Positions 1 through 12,362 of a DNA stretch of 64,000 nt are shown piece by piece. The DNA is from Phoronis australis (Eukaryota; Phoronida; Phoronidae). A program made the translations under genes and the position numbers. The DNA lies in contig NMRA01000109.1 of NCBI GenBank assembly GCA_002633005.1, forward strand, positions 718,624 to 782,623. The letters are read 5' to 3'. Within the stretch, counting starts at the first letter, position 1. Each line of letters opens with the position of its first letter. The notes under the pieces were generated by a model, which was not told where the DNA came from, did no database searches, and worked only from the letters and a program-made list of their open reading frames with translations.

Positions 1-2434
1 GATTCTGGTCTAAAAACAGGCTCATAATGCATGACTCATTTCCAATCAGGTAAGAACTTGTAATGGGTGTTACGGGGAGCGTTGTTCAGTTGGAATGCTT
101 AGTATGTAAATTCTGTTTAGGGTGAATCAGCACATGAAGTTATCGACTGATGTCCATGTCAGCAATGGCACATATTATCACATTTGTGAACATTTTGTTA
201 TGTTCATCATTCTTCTTCAAAAGATTTCATTATGTCCAACTATGCACATACTTGACTATTAATATTTAACAATTTTAAATACTAACAGTTAGTTTATACT
301 TGCAATACTAACTTGATCCTAGTATCACCAGGCAATAGAAGCTGAGCTTGTTAGAGGGGCATTTCGTCCCTCTTTAGCTGTCAATGTTGAATTCTTAGCC
401 TAAGTTTTTTCGGGCTGAAAAACATTACCACACTTACCAAATTTTGAATTGTTACCAAATAAGCTAGTAAGTTACAGGCACTGAGCACATGCATCATTTT
501 CAAAATTCCAAATTTTATGCTTGGCGAACCCTAATAGACTCTGAAGCGTTTTCTGGAGTCACTGATGGTTTCGAAACAGGAATAGAAACCTATTACAGTA
601 AGGAATATCATGATGCCAATTTTATAAGGGTAAATTGTTCAGTTTTGTCTAATTCTCGTTTGCGAACCAGCTATACAAGGCGACATGCAGCTTTTTTAAG
701 TATCGAAGCCAACAGAAAAGCTCAAGTTGACTTGACAGTTTGAGTTGATGCCCCTCTACAAGCAGGTTTAACTCAATAGAAAAAGGCCTTTAGACTCAAG
801 TGAATTAGCTTGATATATTTGCAAATCAGCAACATGGATGACCATAGCATCATTGCCACACATTAGGTCAAACATACTTTTAATACAAAAAATGCACAAG
901 TCGACAAAACCATAATATGAATATGTCAATCTCAATATGGCGTACATTAATTTGGTCACGTGATGTGACCAACAGATAGCGTGCTGACGGGACTTAAATT
1001 TTGCAATACCATAATACATAAAAGCAGTGTTTTTCACTTTATCTTAATGTATAAATAATATCATGATCTTCCAATGACCTCAGTAACGTATTCAATCTGC
1101 TGGCCATGTGTATTCAGTGATTGCCTGGTTGTCAAAATCAGGAACCACCAAATTCAAGCAGCAGAGCTAACGAAATTAAAGAAATTAAAAAAAAACAGTG
1201 ACAACTGAGGCACAGCTCTATTTACAGTTGAACGAAGCCTCTCAAAAATCACTTGTCAACTGAACTGGCAATTGTCCGAAGCCAAGGCCAAGTCCAAGTC
1301 AAGGTATTGACCAATCAGTCTTGATTCGCATGCCAGGCAACCCAGGTTCAATCGGCTTTGGACAGGTGGATTTTTCTGCAGTGACACCCAACCAAGGTGA
1401 GAACCACACTCAAATCTCAAGAAGCGGATTTGAGTCGTGCACTCCTTTCCCCCTCCAACGGAAACACATAAAATCACTCCAAATTTAGCAAAGCAAAACT
1501 TCTAGCGTTAAAACAGTAGAACGTCAATTTAGGACCAGAAACCAACTTAGTTTGCGACGGAAGCGTGCAGTTTTAATGACATCAATTTTAAGCCACTTTG
1601 TACTTGCTATCTTTTTACCCACATCGATCCAAAGCTGTATATTTATACAGCTTTGCAGTCAAGCGTGCCGTGGCACTGAGTCACCGAGTGGGAGGGAGAC
1701 AGTCATATGTGATGACTCTCCTTACAGTTTTTGTAAAAGGCGGATTTCAAAGAAAACTGATGAAATGTGGAATGTGAAACCTTCACGATATTATAAAAAC
1801 ATACCTGGATTACAAAATAATCATTCTCTGACATTCTGTTCACATTTCCTGCACAAGAATTAGCAATCAAAAATTAAAGAAATTTGCATGTATGATAAAA
1901 AAGACTACCTCCAAAATGGAGACTGCGGCGTCTGATTCCGCTTCTGCTAGAATAAGATCTTGAGGGTTGGTCTTGTTTCTAAATCAACCAACATGACACT
2001 CAAGTACAAAATACAGAGGTCATTAGGTTAACTTTTGACATCTTTTCGCAAATCACGGCATCAACTTAAAAGGCAATGTACTCTGCCACAAGCTGGTGTC
2101 GAAAACAAGGGATTTGTAAGGAAAATGCTGACATTTCTGTGGATACTGCCAACTTGCTTCATTAAATGACATTTTCTGTTTTAGTTAGGAACTGGTACTC
2201 ATGGTATTTTGCTTCATTCAGGCCTTGCAATGACCACAGGTACAATTTTAATTTGCAATACATGAGCACAGTTCTGTTCCTGGGTTTAACAATCTTGTGG
2301 AGCGTGTCTAAAAATTCTTATTAACAGACGGGTTACTTACGTGTCTAGCTTATAGAGACAGCGTGTATATTGTATTGTAGAGGGAGACGGCGACGGCACT
2401 GGTCAGATAAAGCGGTCCCTGGTTTAGAGAACCA
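1..2434. other. Upstream non-coding DNA
   Basis: No coding region that I can support. Open frames here are short (at most 103 codons), lack recognisable domains and are not joined by convincing splice sites. A short segment at 945-988 (containing GGTCACGTGATGTGACC) recurs in diverged form at 29003-29040 inside FREM2 intron 1, which suggests a dispersed repeat. Confidence 0.6.
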
Positions 2435-3141
2435 GTTTCATCCACAGGCGTCCTCAGCTTCTAATCGTCCCCAATACACTACATATAATACTACAAGGTA
2501 GGACACTTCCGACCAGAAATTCCACGGGTGCTTCACTTCAGCCGTCTATAGCAAACATAAAACTCAATAAATTTACACAAAACAGGGGTTCAACAAACCA
2601 TGAAGAATTGTTCTTTCTCCCAATACCATTCACGGTGTCCTGTTCCGGCGACTTCGTAAGAAATTCGCAGTCAAAGAACAAAAATGTTCACAAAAAACCC
2701 CCGCGCACGTCCATCGGTTGCCGCTCGAGGTCAAGGACGGTACGAAAATTGCCGGTGAGTTACGGAAGTACCGACATCGTGACTTTACGCGACCGATGTC
2801 GGTACTTCCGTAACTCACCGGCAATTTCCGTACCGTCCTTGACCTCGAGCGGCAACCGATGGACGTGCGCGGGGGTTTTTTGTGAACATTTTTGTTCTTT
2901 GACTGCGAATTTCTTACGAAGTCGCCGGAACAGGACACCGTGAATGGTATTGGGAGAAAGAACAATTCTTCATGGTTTGTTGAACCCCTGTTTTGTGTAA
3001 ATTTATTGAGTTTTATGTTTGCTATGGACGGCTGAAGTGAAGCACCCGTGGAATTTCTGGTCGGAAGTGTCCTACCTTGTAGTATTATATGTAGTGTATT
3101 GGGGACGATCAGAAGCTGAGGACGCCTGTGGTTTCATCCAC
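2435..3141. mobile_element. Near-perfect foldback (palindromic) element with flanking direct repeats
   Basis: Two arms of 338 bp (2442-2779 and 2794-3131) are reverse complements with only a few mismatches and no net length difference, around a 14-nt spacer. The 11-mer GTTTCATCCAC occurs immediately outside or at the edge of each arm (2435-2445 and 3131-3141), as expected for a target-site duplication of 9-11 bp, the size typical of Mutator-like (MULE) elements. No transposase is encoded. The mirrored 111-codon frames on both strands follow from the palindrome and look non-coding. Confidence 0.75.
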
Positions 3142-4046
3142 TAAATAACGGGCCCGTTCTTCAGTGATATCCTGGTTCTCTGGGCGAACATAAAACACAT
3201 TTAAACAAAGAGAAACACAAAGGAAGAGAGCAACAGCAATAGAAAAAAGCCCCTGTGCGAAACCTTGCCGGTTGCAAAGCTTTTAATCCCTCAAAGTTTC
3301 AAATTCTCACCTGACTAAAATCAAACGGGCGCCAATCCGACAGGTAGCCATTATTATTGTATCTCACTGACACCTCGCGGATTAGAGACATTCAGCGACA
3401 TCTGGTGAGGTCCTCAGCTGCATTTCCATCACTCAATAAAATCGTGAAATTAATTATCCTATCAAATTACATTGAAAAAATATGCTTGAATTAATAGCAA
3501 TGGGTGTATATTCATCAAGAATAATTGGGTGAGCACTTATAAAGGAATTGAAGCGGTTGGCTCCATCAGTTGATGCTATAATTCAAGACTTTTAAAAAAC
3601 TCCTGAAGTACGCTTAGATAGGTTCCAATAGCCACACAAAACTTACGTTCCGTCAAAGAAATTGCTTTTTATTACCGAAGTCCATGGCAACTTTAGATGA
3701 AGAATCAAAAGTCTTTCATTCTTTTAAATATATTATAACAAAGTTGTCCTTTGAAATAAGGCAGCCTTTTAAAAATATTTTCATCAGAGTTGTACATTAA
3801 TTTTTTGTAAAGTGTGTAAATAGGAGTAGTTCATTTATGACATTCAGCAAAATACTAAATTGCCATCTTCGCGGCGGTCTTGATTTATACGAGGCCAAAT
3901 GCAAGAGCAGGTTTTTTTCGAGAAAAGTGAAATCATACAAGATGAAGAAAGTCTCATGAATGAAAGGTGACCACTCAGATCGAGATTTCATTTGCGTACA
4001 CTAGCAAACTGTCTGCCAATGAAATTATTCCTCAAGTAGATTGAGC
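3142..4046. other. Non-coding DNA between foldback element and microsatellite
   Basis: AT-rich sequence with no supportable gene, RNA or repeat. The segment CTGGTTCTCTG at 3171-3181 is the reverse complement of nearly the same bases left of the foldback (AGAGAACCAG, 2425-2434), perhaps an outer remnant of the same element. Confidence 0.5.
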
Positions 4047-4277
4047 GAGTAAGTAAGTAAGTGAGTAAATAAGTAAGTAAGTAAGTTAGTAAGTAAGTAA
4101 GTACGTACCTTAAGTAAGTAAGTAAGCAAGTAAGTAACTAAGTAAGTGAGTAAGTACGTACCTTAAGTAAGTATATTAAGTAAGTAAGTATGTAAGTACA
4201 TTAAGTGAGTAAGTAAGTAATTACGTTAAGTACTTTAAGTAAGTAAGTAAGTAAGTAAGTAAGCAAGTAAGTAAGTA

Positions 4278-4345
<68 letters not shown>

Positions 4346-4385
4346 GTAAGTAAGTAAGTAAGTAAAGTAAGTAAGTAAGTAAGTA

Positions 4386-4416
<31 letters not shown>
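4047..4416. repeat. (TAAG)n tetranucleotide microsatellite, about 370 bp
   Basis: Long run of TAAG/GTAA units with scattered interruptions: TACGTACCTTAAG blocks on the left, and regular one-unit slips to AAAG on the right that divide the array into blocks of 20-32 bp. The opposite strand reads as a poly-(TYLL) open frame, which is an artefact of the repeat and not a gene. Confidence 0.95.
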
Positions 4417-7239
4417 GACGTAAATCGTTTGGACTTTTATTTTACATCGTTGTGTGCGGCGCAGATAAAACAAAACAACATCAGCACAAGTGCTAATTAC
4501 TAATACAATAAACATTAGGGGAATGTTATGTACAGACATGTAGAGAAGGACATATAAATATGAAGATTCAAACATAGGTAACATGAGTGGTTTCCATATA
4601 ACAGGAATCAAATGACATTACTCAACAAGTGGTACAATTTGGTACTTCCAGTCATTTCTGAAGGAAGTCGTAACCTCGTACTTTGTCAACGTCGTATAGG
4701 TTCAGGCAATTTGTTCCACAAAGACGCGTCCCGATTGTGTATGTATTAAGTCCTACGTGATGGAATGACATCTGGAAAGAGCAAATATATTTTTACACCA
4801 AATATCAAAAAATAATTGTCGAAAACCAAAAGTAAAACGAGAACTGGACCTTTCCTTAAAAACGTCGTCTATAAACCACTCATGGAGCAGAGTTTCCCGG
4901 CTGTAAAGCTAAAAATCAGGATTGGTGAACACGAAACACAATCGTTGAGGCACGAAAACAGAATGCACCTGGTCTTTGAAATGACTAATGAGTGTTTTCG
5001 AAACTCAAAAAGTTATTTGAAATAGAATTCAATACATGCACCATTTTGTGAAGTTGAAAATACGTTCTCATAGTTTTTGTTCCCAAGCTTTGTCTGCAAT
5101 AATTCTGCGACTCCGTTACGAAATTTTGGCACATTTTCATCTTTGGGGTGTCATTCTAACTCTCACTGTTGGAAATGGTGTAACGTTAGAAGCGTGTTGG
5201 CACTTCTGCAAGTGATGAGCATCTTTCTTGCGGCCAGGATTAAAATGTAACAGAACAATAGATGGCGCTCACAGCCGACAGTCTATCATTGGAACCTTGG
5301 AACATTTAGGCCTTCAGCTCAAATTCCATGACGTCTCCGTTGGTCCATGGTTTAAATTATATTTTGGAAACGTTTTATTTGAGGCGCAACGTATCAACGA
5401 TACTATATTAGGGCTGGTGTAACATTCATTAAAATATGTATTTTCAAAGTTATACCTTGGTATACAGTTGTGTAAATGGTATTTATTCGAAATAACAAAA
5501 CATGGCTGTATTTCTGTTCACTTCTAAGTAGCTTTACACACAAAAATGATTTTGACATCTCCGAAGCATGACTATAATGTTATTATCAGATAAACCGTAT
5601 ATGATATTTATTGAAGGCCAGTAACATGAAATGTATCCAGTCATGAACTGATAATCACCAAGCGATTTGAGGAAACTCGGACAATTTCAAGTTGCACGCT
5701 ATAATACTGAGCGAGCCGCTTTAACTTTATACCAGTGTCCAATTGTAAACAAAATGCCGCCTCTAATAAATTGGTTAGCCATGTGTCGTTATGCCATTTA
5801 CACCCTCGTGTTAATGACACTCGTGTGCCGACATAAAGCCCTGAATTCAACAGAAACATAGAGTACAACGAAAATTCTAATCAAGCACAAAAACTTGCGA
5901 CTGCGGCAGTTCTGATTCTATAATATTTTGTTGTTTAGAAGAGGTAAGGTAATTTCATTCAAGGTTTTGAAACTGTTGAATTTCCAACTGCCACCTCAGC
6001 TAAAAGCGGCTTTAAACCCGCTATCCATCACAGAAAATGTTGATATAGACCCTGGCCCTTATGAAATCGGCCTTAAATTATTCCTTAGTCAAATTAGAGG
6101 TGATTTCAGGATTTCGAAGTTCAATATTGCTTGAGGCTAGATTCTACAAGATAGGTTGTCACGTCGCGTCATTTTGTGCGTTAACCATGGTCTGTCATTT
6201 TTTGCAAACCCATAGATGACTTGTGATCAAGTCGAGATCAGTTTTATAGCGGCAAGTGGTATAACCAAAAGTTTGTTCCTTGGCCTCTTTAAATAAAAAT
6301 GGTCCGCCCGGATTTGATCATATTCACCAATCATCAATTCAATTGGCGCGAAGAGTCGACGCGTGGACAGAAGATTAAATAAAAAAGCGTGGTTCGAAAG
6401 GCGTGATGTTGCCATCAACTGTGTAAAATCAAAATATTCCTTAGAGGTTAAATCTTACAGAGCTTTAGTGGTCTGAGCAACCTACACTACAAAATCACTT
6501 TCTATTGCAACGTAAATTAATGTCAAGTATTCACGTAACAATTTATGCACAAGTTTTGGAACCATTTCAGTATAATTTGTGATTGTTTGCCTGAAGAAAA
6601 CATCCGACATTATTTCACTAACATCCTTCGATTCTAGTCAATGAGTGAACAGCGTCAAACACCGGCCAACATCGGGCAATGTTGGAATACAAACATAAAA
6701 AGTGGTTGACAATTAAAAGAATAAATTTTTTGAAAATAACAAAATTAATTTTCTGGTCAAATTTAAATCCCAATGAATGAAACTTATTCCATGTATTCCG
6801 ACCCGGGGATTCCGACCTGTATGCACAGGTGTACATTTTCACTGGTGTCTAACAAGTTAGGGTTCGTATGTACCTATATAATCAATCCCCTCATATTCCG
6901 ATATCCGTGCGAGAGTCATAACACATTTCTTTTCAAGTTATTCAAACTGACCACTTAACACTTATTAGAGTACTGCTGGAAGGGATGTATAAGGTAGGAA
7001 TACACAAAATTTACCCCGATAGCTGGGGTCATGATCAAACCGCATTATTCAGCGTAACAATTGGTCGTATAAGAAGCGAGTCCAAAATAATATGAACATT
7101 GAGACAAATTACAACATGGAGTGAGACTAACAAACACACTAAAGCCTTCCCTAAACACATGCGATAAACAATGTCAACATATTTGGCACAATATCTGAGA
7201 CTGAATAACACATCCCATTCATAAGAATAGTTTTCGGTA
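4417..7239. other. Upstream non-coding DNA, 5' flank of FREM2
   Basis: No supportable gene. Several 60-76-codon frames occur on both strands without domains, homology or splice context. A stretch near 6050-6120 (CTTATGAAATCGGCCTT ... TTCCTTAGTCAAA) has a diverged relative at 16921-16970 in intron 1, again pointing to an old dispersed repeat. Confidence 0.55.
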
Positions 7240-7387
7240 TTCGTGCGCGCAGTGATTCGGCTCAAAGTTGTCGGGTGAAAGGTAAGACAAGAAACAATAT
7301 GTCTCGCACTTATTTCATGTCGGCCGCCGGCTAAACAATCACTACGTCTCGGGCAGTTGTACGAGAAAGGTGGTCCAACAGCTCAGC
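7240..7387 (+). promoter_or_regulatory. Probable 5' leader / promoter-proximal region of FREM2
   Basis: Just upstream of the FREM2 start the composition becomes locally CpG-rich (GTGCGCGCAGTG, TCGGCCGCCGGC) compared with the AT-rich flank. No clear TATA box is seen. An 11-codon upstream ORF (ATG 7299, stop 7332-7334) sits out of frame with the main start and could dampen translation if it is transcribed. A good 5' splice consensus (AAAG|GTAAGA at 7278-7287) leaves open a non-coding first exon. Transcription start is inferred from position only. Confidence 0.3.
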
Positions 7388-10300
7388 ATGCTGTGGGATT
7401 TGATGATCAGTTCTAGACCTGCGGGACGGGCAACGTTCTCATTGGAGATGTTTGCGGTAACTTTAGTTGTGATTTTGCTCCATCTTCGTCCTTGTTCGGC
7501 AGGAGGAGAGATTTTACTCAACTCACCGTTGGAAGTTCCATTGGGGCGTTCTGTTTACGTCAGTCCCGATACCAACCTTGCTATCAATGTCGGTGATCCA
7601 AACGACCGATGCTCCGTTACTGTTTTAAATAACGTGGACCCCCTCGCTGAGAGGCCTGGAATGTTGATGCCGCGCTCTTTTCCATGCAACTTCGGACGTA
7701 GCGATGTTTACTACACACACTTCGGAGCACGGAATCCAGCCGAAGACAGCGTTCATATGCAAATCAGATATGATTCCAAGACGGAGACGAAAATTATTCC
7801 ATTCACCCTCACTGTCAAAGTAATCTTTGTGCAGCTGGAAATAGTAACAAAAAACATGCCTCTTGTTGTTGATGAATTGAATGGACTCAGTACTCCAATA
7901 GCACCGGAAGGTCTGGAATTTACATACGAAGACACTTCGCTGCAATGTAAAGTTTCTATACTGGGCCCCGACAGTGGCCTGCCTCGCTATGGAATAATCG
8001 CCAAGGAAAGTTATGAAATCACAAATCAAGACTGTGATAGTTTTCTGACTAGTGGTATCAGATACCAGCATACTGCCGGCACAAATTCCATCAACAGTGA
8101 TCATGTTCCCATGGTTGTTGAATTGTTAAATCCAGTGAGTGGTGAAGTCACTAACAGAGAATATTTCCAAGTTATGATTCGTATTAATGCTGCTCCTCCA
8201 AATTCAGCGCCGCTTGTGGGTGTACGTGCTCTCTTGGTGATGGAGGTTGATCAGTTTGTGTTGACGGCAATCACGTCAGAGATTCTATCAGCAGAGGACC
8301 GAGAGACATCCCCTGACAGGCTTATCTTCAACATTACCAGTTCTTTACCCGAGGGGGATGGAATGGTAGTGAGCACTCTTGACCAAAATCAACCACTGCG
8401 ATCTTTCACCCAGAGAGACATAGGTGATTTGAAAATTGGGTACAGGCCACCATCTAAAGATGCTGACCGCCAGAGAATGTTCCAGATCCCATTGCAGGTT
8501 GTGGATGAGGATGGCGGAACATCAGATCCATTTAATCTCATGGTCATCGTCAAGCCAATGAATACACTAGCTCCGTTGGTTACGAAAAACACTGGCCTAC
8601 AGTTATTTGAGGGACAATCGCGCCACCTTATGTCAAAGAAAAACCTTGAGATTAGTGATGAAGACAACCTGAAAGATGTCCGTATATCCGTTCTTGATGG
8701 TTTACGTCATGGTCAGTTACTTGGCATAAGTAACAAGTTTTTCACCCCAGCTGATTTAGATGCAGGCTCCATTATGTATAAGCATGATGGCAGCGACACC
8801 TACAGTGACAACATCATTTTCCGCATGACTGATGGCAGTCATACTGTCGAGTTCCTGTTCCCCATTACCATCCACCCAGAGGATGATGAATCGCCAATTC
8901 TAAACGTCAACACAGGTCTACAAATCAGACGAGGAGATCTAGTCGAAATCAACCCTTTTATTCTGTCTGCTGCTGATATAGACAGCGATGATGCTTCCAT
9001 TAAGTTTCTCATCCAAACTCCTTATTCTGACGAAGGAACGTTTGTGTTCCGCCAACAGGAGGCACCTGTTGGTGAAGAGTGGATGGCTATTGATGGATTT
9101 TATGAGAAACCGGTAACCATGTGGACGCAACTTGACATTATGGATGGAAAACTGTACTACCGTCATGTAGGTCCGCATCGGACAACATCCATTATGGATC
9201 GCCACAAACTTGTTTTGTCTGATTCTAGCGATCCTCCAAATGTTTCTGGTGAGCAAGAATTTGTTATCAAAGTTTTACCTAAAGATGATCAACCCCCCTT
9301 CTTGTATCCGGGTATTACTCTGGTGATGGAGGTTCTGGAATATGAAACCACTCCTTTTAAACGACGCCATCTTAGGTACACTGATTTAGACACTAATGAC
9401 CGACAGCTTAAGTATGTTATATTACAAGCGCCGTACGATTCTGATACCAACAACCCATATGGTGCAGGTGAAATTGTTCTTTGTGACAATCCAGAAGTCA
9501 TTGTCGACGAGTTCACGCAGGCTCAGGTAAACCATCACAAAATCTGTTACAAGCCACCAAATGCAGATTTAGGACTGGTCAAGCGACTGATACAATTTCT
9601 ATACAAAGTTGAAGATACAAATGGCAACGAAGTTTCTCTCCAGTTGTTCAATATTGTGTTGAACCCAGTTGACAACCAACCACCTGTAGTCACAAACACT
9701 GGCGCTACCATATTTGAGAATGGCCAATTTGTCCTCACACCATCTATGATTTCCGTGAGTGATCCGGACACGGACAGTTCGCGTATTTTTCTGAATGTCA
9801 CCAAATTACCCATAGAAGGTTTGCTACTCCTTAACACATTTACGCTCAATGTTGGCGATCTCATTACACTTGATGACATTGACAATGGGCGTGTTGTCTA
9901 CACAAACACAGGTTTAGAAATGAATGTGGACGTATTTTCTTTTGAGGTCACTGATGGAATTCACCGCATACCTATTGACTTTCAAGTGACTGTTCGCAGT
10001 ATTGATGACGAGGCACCAAAGTTTCAGCTGCCCCCAGGTGCCCTTGGTACCATGATTGATGTACTCGAAGGTCAGTCTGTTTTGATTACAAGTAACACCC
10101 TCAGTGCAACCGATCCCGACACCGAAAACATGATGTTGACATTCATTCTTGACGATCCTCCCAAATATGGTCGTATTCTTTTGGATGGTGCATTGACAAG
10201 AAGTTTCAAACAAAGAGACATTGTCAACAATCTGGTCACCTATAGACATGTTAGTGGTGAAATTGGCCCTAATCCTCTACAAGACTCCTTGAATCTCAGT

Positions 10301-12362
10301 TTGTCAGACATGTCCGATGATTTTATTGTTGGTGGCAATACAATCAGCAAAATTCAAATGACAGTCAACATTCTACCAGTTGACAACATGGTGCCAACCG
10401 TAAAAGTTGGTAAAGTGGTCGTCTCCCCTGAAGGTGGTAAACAAACTATTACCCTGGATCACTTGTCAGCCACAGATGTCGATACAGATGATGATAGTAT
10501 TGTATGCACTGTTGTTGTGCAGCCTAACCATGGATACTTGGAGAATTCATCACCAGCTCCTGGGTCTGAAAAGCTGCGGATGGGTATGCCAATCAGCGCT
10601 TTTAGCATTGGTGACATTAAATCGGGACAAGTGAATTATGTACAGAGTGTCCACTCTAAATCTGAGCCACGTGAAGACCGTTTTGTCATCCGTTGTTCTG
10701 ATGGTGTGAATCAAACGCCTCAGGTTTTCATCAACGTTGAGATCACTCCGGCCAATGATGAACCACCACAGCTGTTTTTGAGAGAGTTCGTGGTCATGGA
10801 AGGCAGTAATCTGATTATCGATTTGCCCATTCTGAATGCAGTTGACAATGATGTCCCTGAAGATCAACTGGTTTTCACCATCACACGCCAGCCAGAACAT
10901 GGCCAGATCATTAGACAAACCTTCACTGGTACCGAGGTGGTCACCACTTTCACTATGGAAGAAATCCGGCTTGCTTCAGTTATTGTCTATGAGCATGATA
11001 ACTCTGAAACTACCTCGGACTCCTTCACCATTCATTTGACCGATGGAACACATGAGATCACTAAAGAAATTCCCATCGTGATCTTGCCTGTTGATGACGA
11101 GACTCCTCGACTGACGATAAACAATGGTCTGGATATAGACATTGGCGAAGCACGAGTGCTCACAAATGAAGATTTGAAAGCTGAAGATTTGGACAGTTTG
11201 GACCCTAACATCACATACGTTATCCGTCGCCAGCCAGTGTACGGCTTCCTCCAGAAGTTTGTTAACAATGTAGCCACAAATCTGACCCGTGGGAAGAATT
11301 TTTCGCAGTGGGAGATTGATGCTGGGCATATACGCTACATTCACAAGGGGCGTCAAGGTGTGCGTGATTTAATAAAGTTTGATGTGACTGATGGACTCAA
11401 TCCCCTGATTGACCGTTATTTCTATGTCTCTGTTGAAGGCATCGATACCACATTTCCAGATGTCATCAATAAAGGTGTGGAGTTGCCTGAAGGTGGTTTC
11501 ATCATTCTTACAACCAATATTCTGAGTACGACTGACAATAACTCTCCAGACCAGAATCTCCAATTTACCATCACCCGTGCTCCCACCAGGGGTCACCTGG
11601 AGCTCACTGATTTCCCCGGGGTCCCTATCACGAGTTTCACTCAACTTCAACTCGCTGGCAACAAAGTGAAGTATGTTCACACATCTGATGACGAAATGAA
11701 AATGGACAGCTTCGAGTTTGAGGTCACTGATGGTTACAATCCAGTCTTCCGCACATTCCGAATTTCTCTCAGTGACGTCGACAACAAGCTACCTGTACTC
11801 ATGACGGAAACATTGAGAGTCAAAGAAGGGGGTGTCAAGCTGATTACTCCGTTTGAGCTGCGCGCGGATGACAGAGATACTGCTGACAAATTTGTAAGAT
11901 TCAAGATCACCCGAAGCCCGAAACATGGTAAAATTCTTTACAACAATTCCAGGATTGTAACCTCCTTCACGCAAGAACACCTCAATGAGAATCTTATTAC
12001 TTACAAACACGATGGTTCTGAAACTCTTGAAGACTATTTCCACATAAAGGTCACTGATGGTAAACACCGAAAGTTTTACATCTTTCCCGACACTACAACA
12101 CCTGTCCGCAAACCGCAAGAGGTGAAAATTGAGGTTGTGTCCATCGACAATGGCGTTCCACAGATGATGATCAACAGGGCAACTGGTAGTCTAGATTATA
12201 TGACTGGTGACAAACTGGGCTTCCTGTTCACGAACAAGATGGTTAAGGCGGAAGACCGTGACAGTCCTCATAACCGTCTGGTGTTCCGTGTGGTTCAGCA
12301 GCCTGATCACGGCTACCTCATCAATGTGGTAACGGGCCAGATAGTGACCAATTGGACTCAGG
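7388..12362 (+). CDS. FREM2: FREM2 exon 1: signal peptide, N-terminal domain, CSPG repeats 1-12 (repeat 12 incomplete)
   Basis: One uninterrupted 4,975-nt coding exon. ATG 7388 is the first in-frame Met after the TAA at 7283 and has A at -3; Met21 (7448) directly precedes the hydrophobic signal core FAVTLVVILLHL, with likely cleavage after CSA (residue 38), so it is an alternative start. Residues ~39-267 form the FREM2-type N-terminal domain (DRCSVTVLNN, RSFPCNFG, IRYQHTAG). CSPG repeats begin near residues 268, 393, 501, 635, 764, 875, 1001, 1125, 1238, 1354, 1467 and 1589; each has the pattern of an acidic D-x-D-T segment, an ITRxPxHG-like turn, SFTQ-x-x-I, Y-x-H-x-G and F-x-V-T-D-G. N-X-S/T sequons include N315, N803, N969, N1053, N1274, N1304 and N1655. 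The exon ends CAGG|GTAAGG inside a glycine codon (phase 1). Reading through the donor reaches a stop after KVVF at 12377-12379. Confidence 0.95.

Noticed and set aside
1300-1420. Possible tRNA-like box (GGTTCAATCGG)
   Set aside because: No matching A box, acceptor stem or cloverleaf could be formed by eye.
2608-2965. Two nearly identical 111-codon open frames on opposite strands
   Set aside because: They are the same sequence read from the two arms of the foldback palindrome; no domain, no splice context.
4201-4611. 136-codon minus-strand frame with a Tyr-Leu-Leu-Thr repeat
   Set aside because: Produced by the (TAAG)n microsatellite, not a gene.
7625-8104. 159-codon minus-strand frame over FREM2 exon 1, and other minus-strand frames up to 12118
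   Set aside because: Shadows of the strongly supported + strand FREM2 exon; no domain in the antisense translation.
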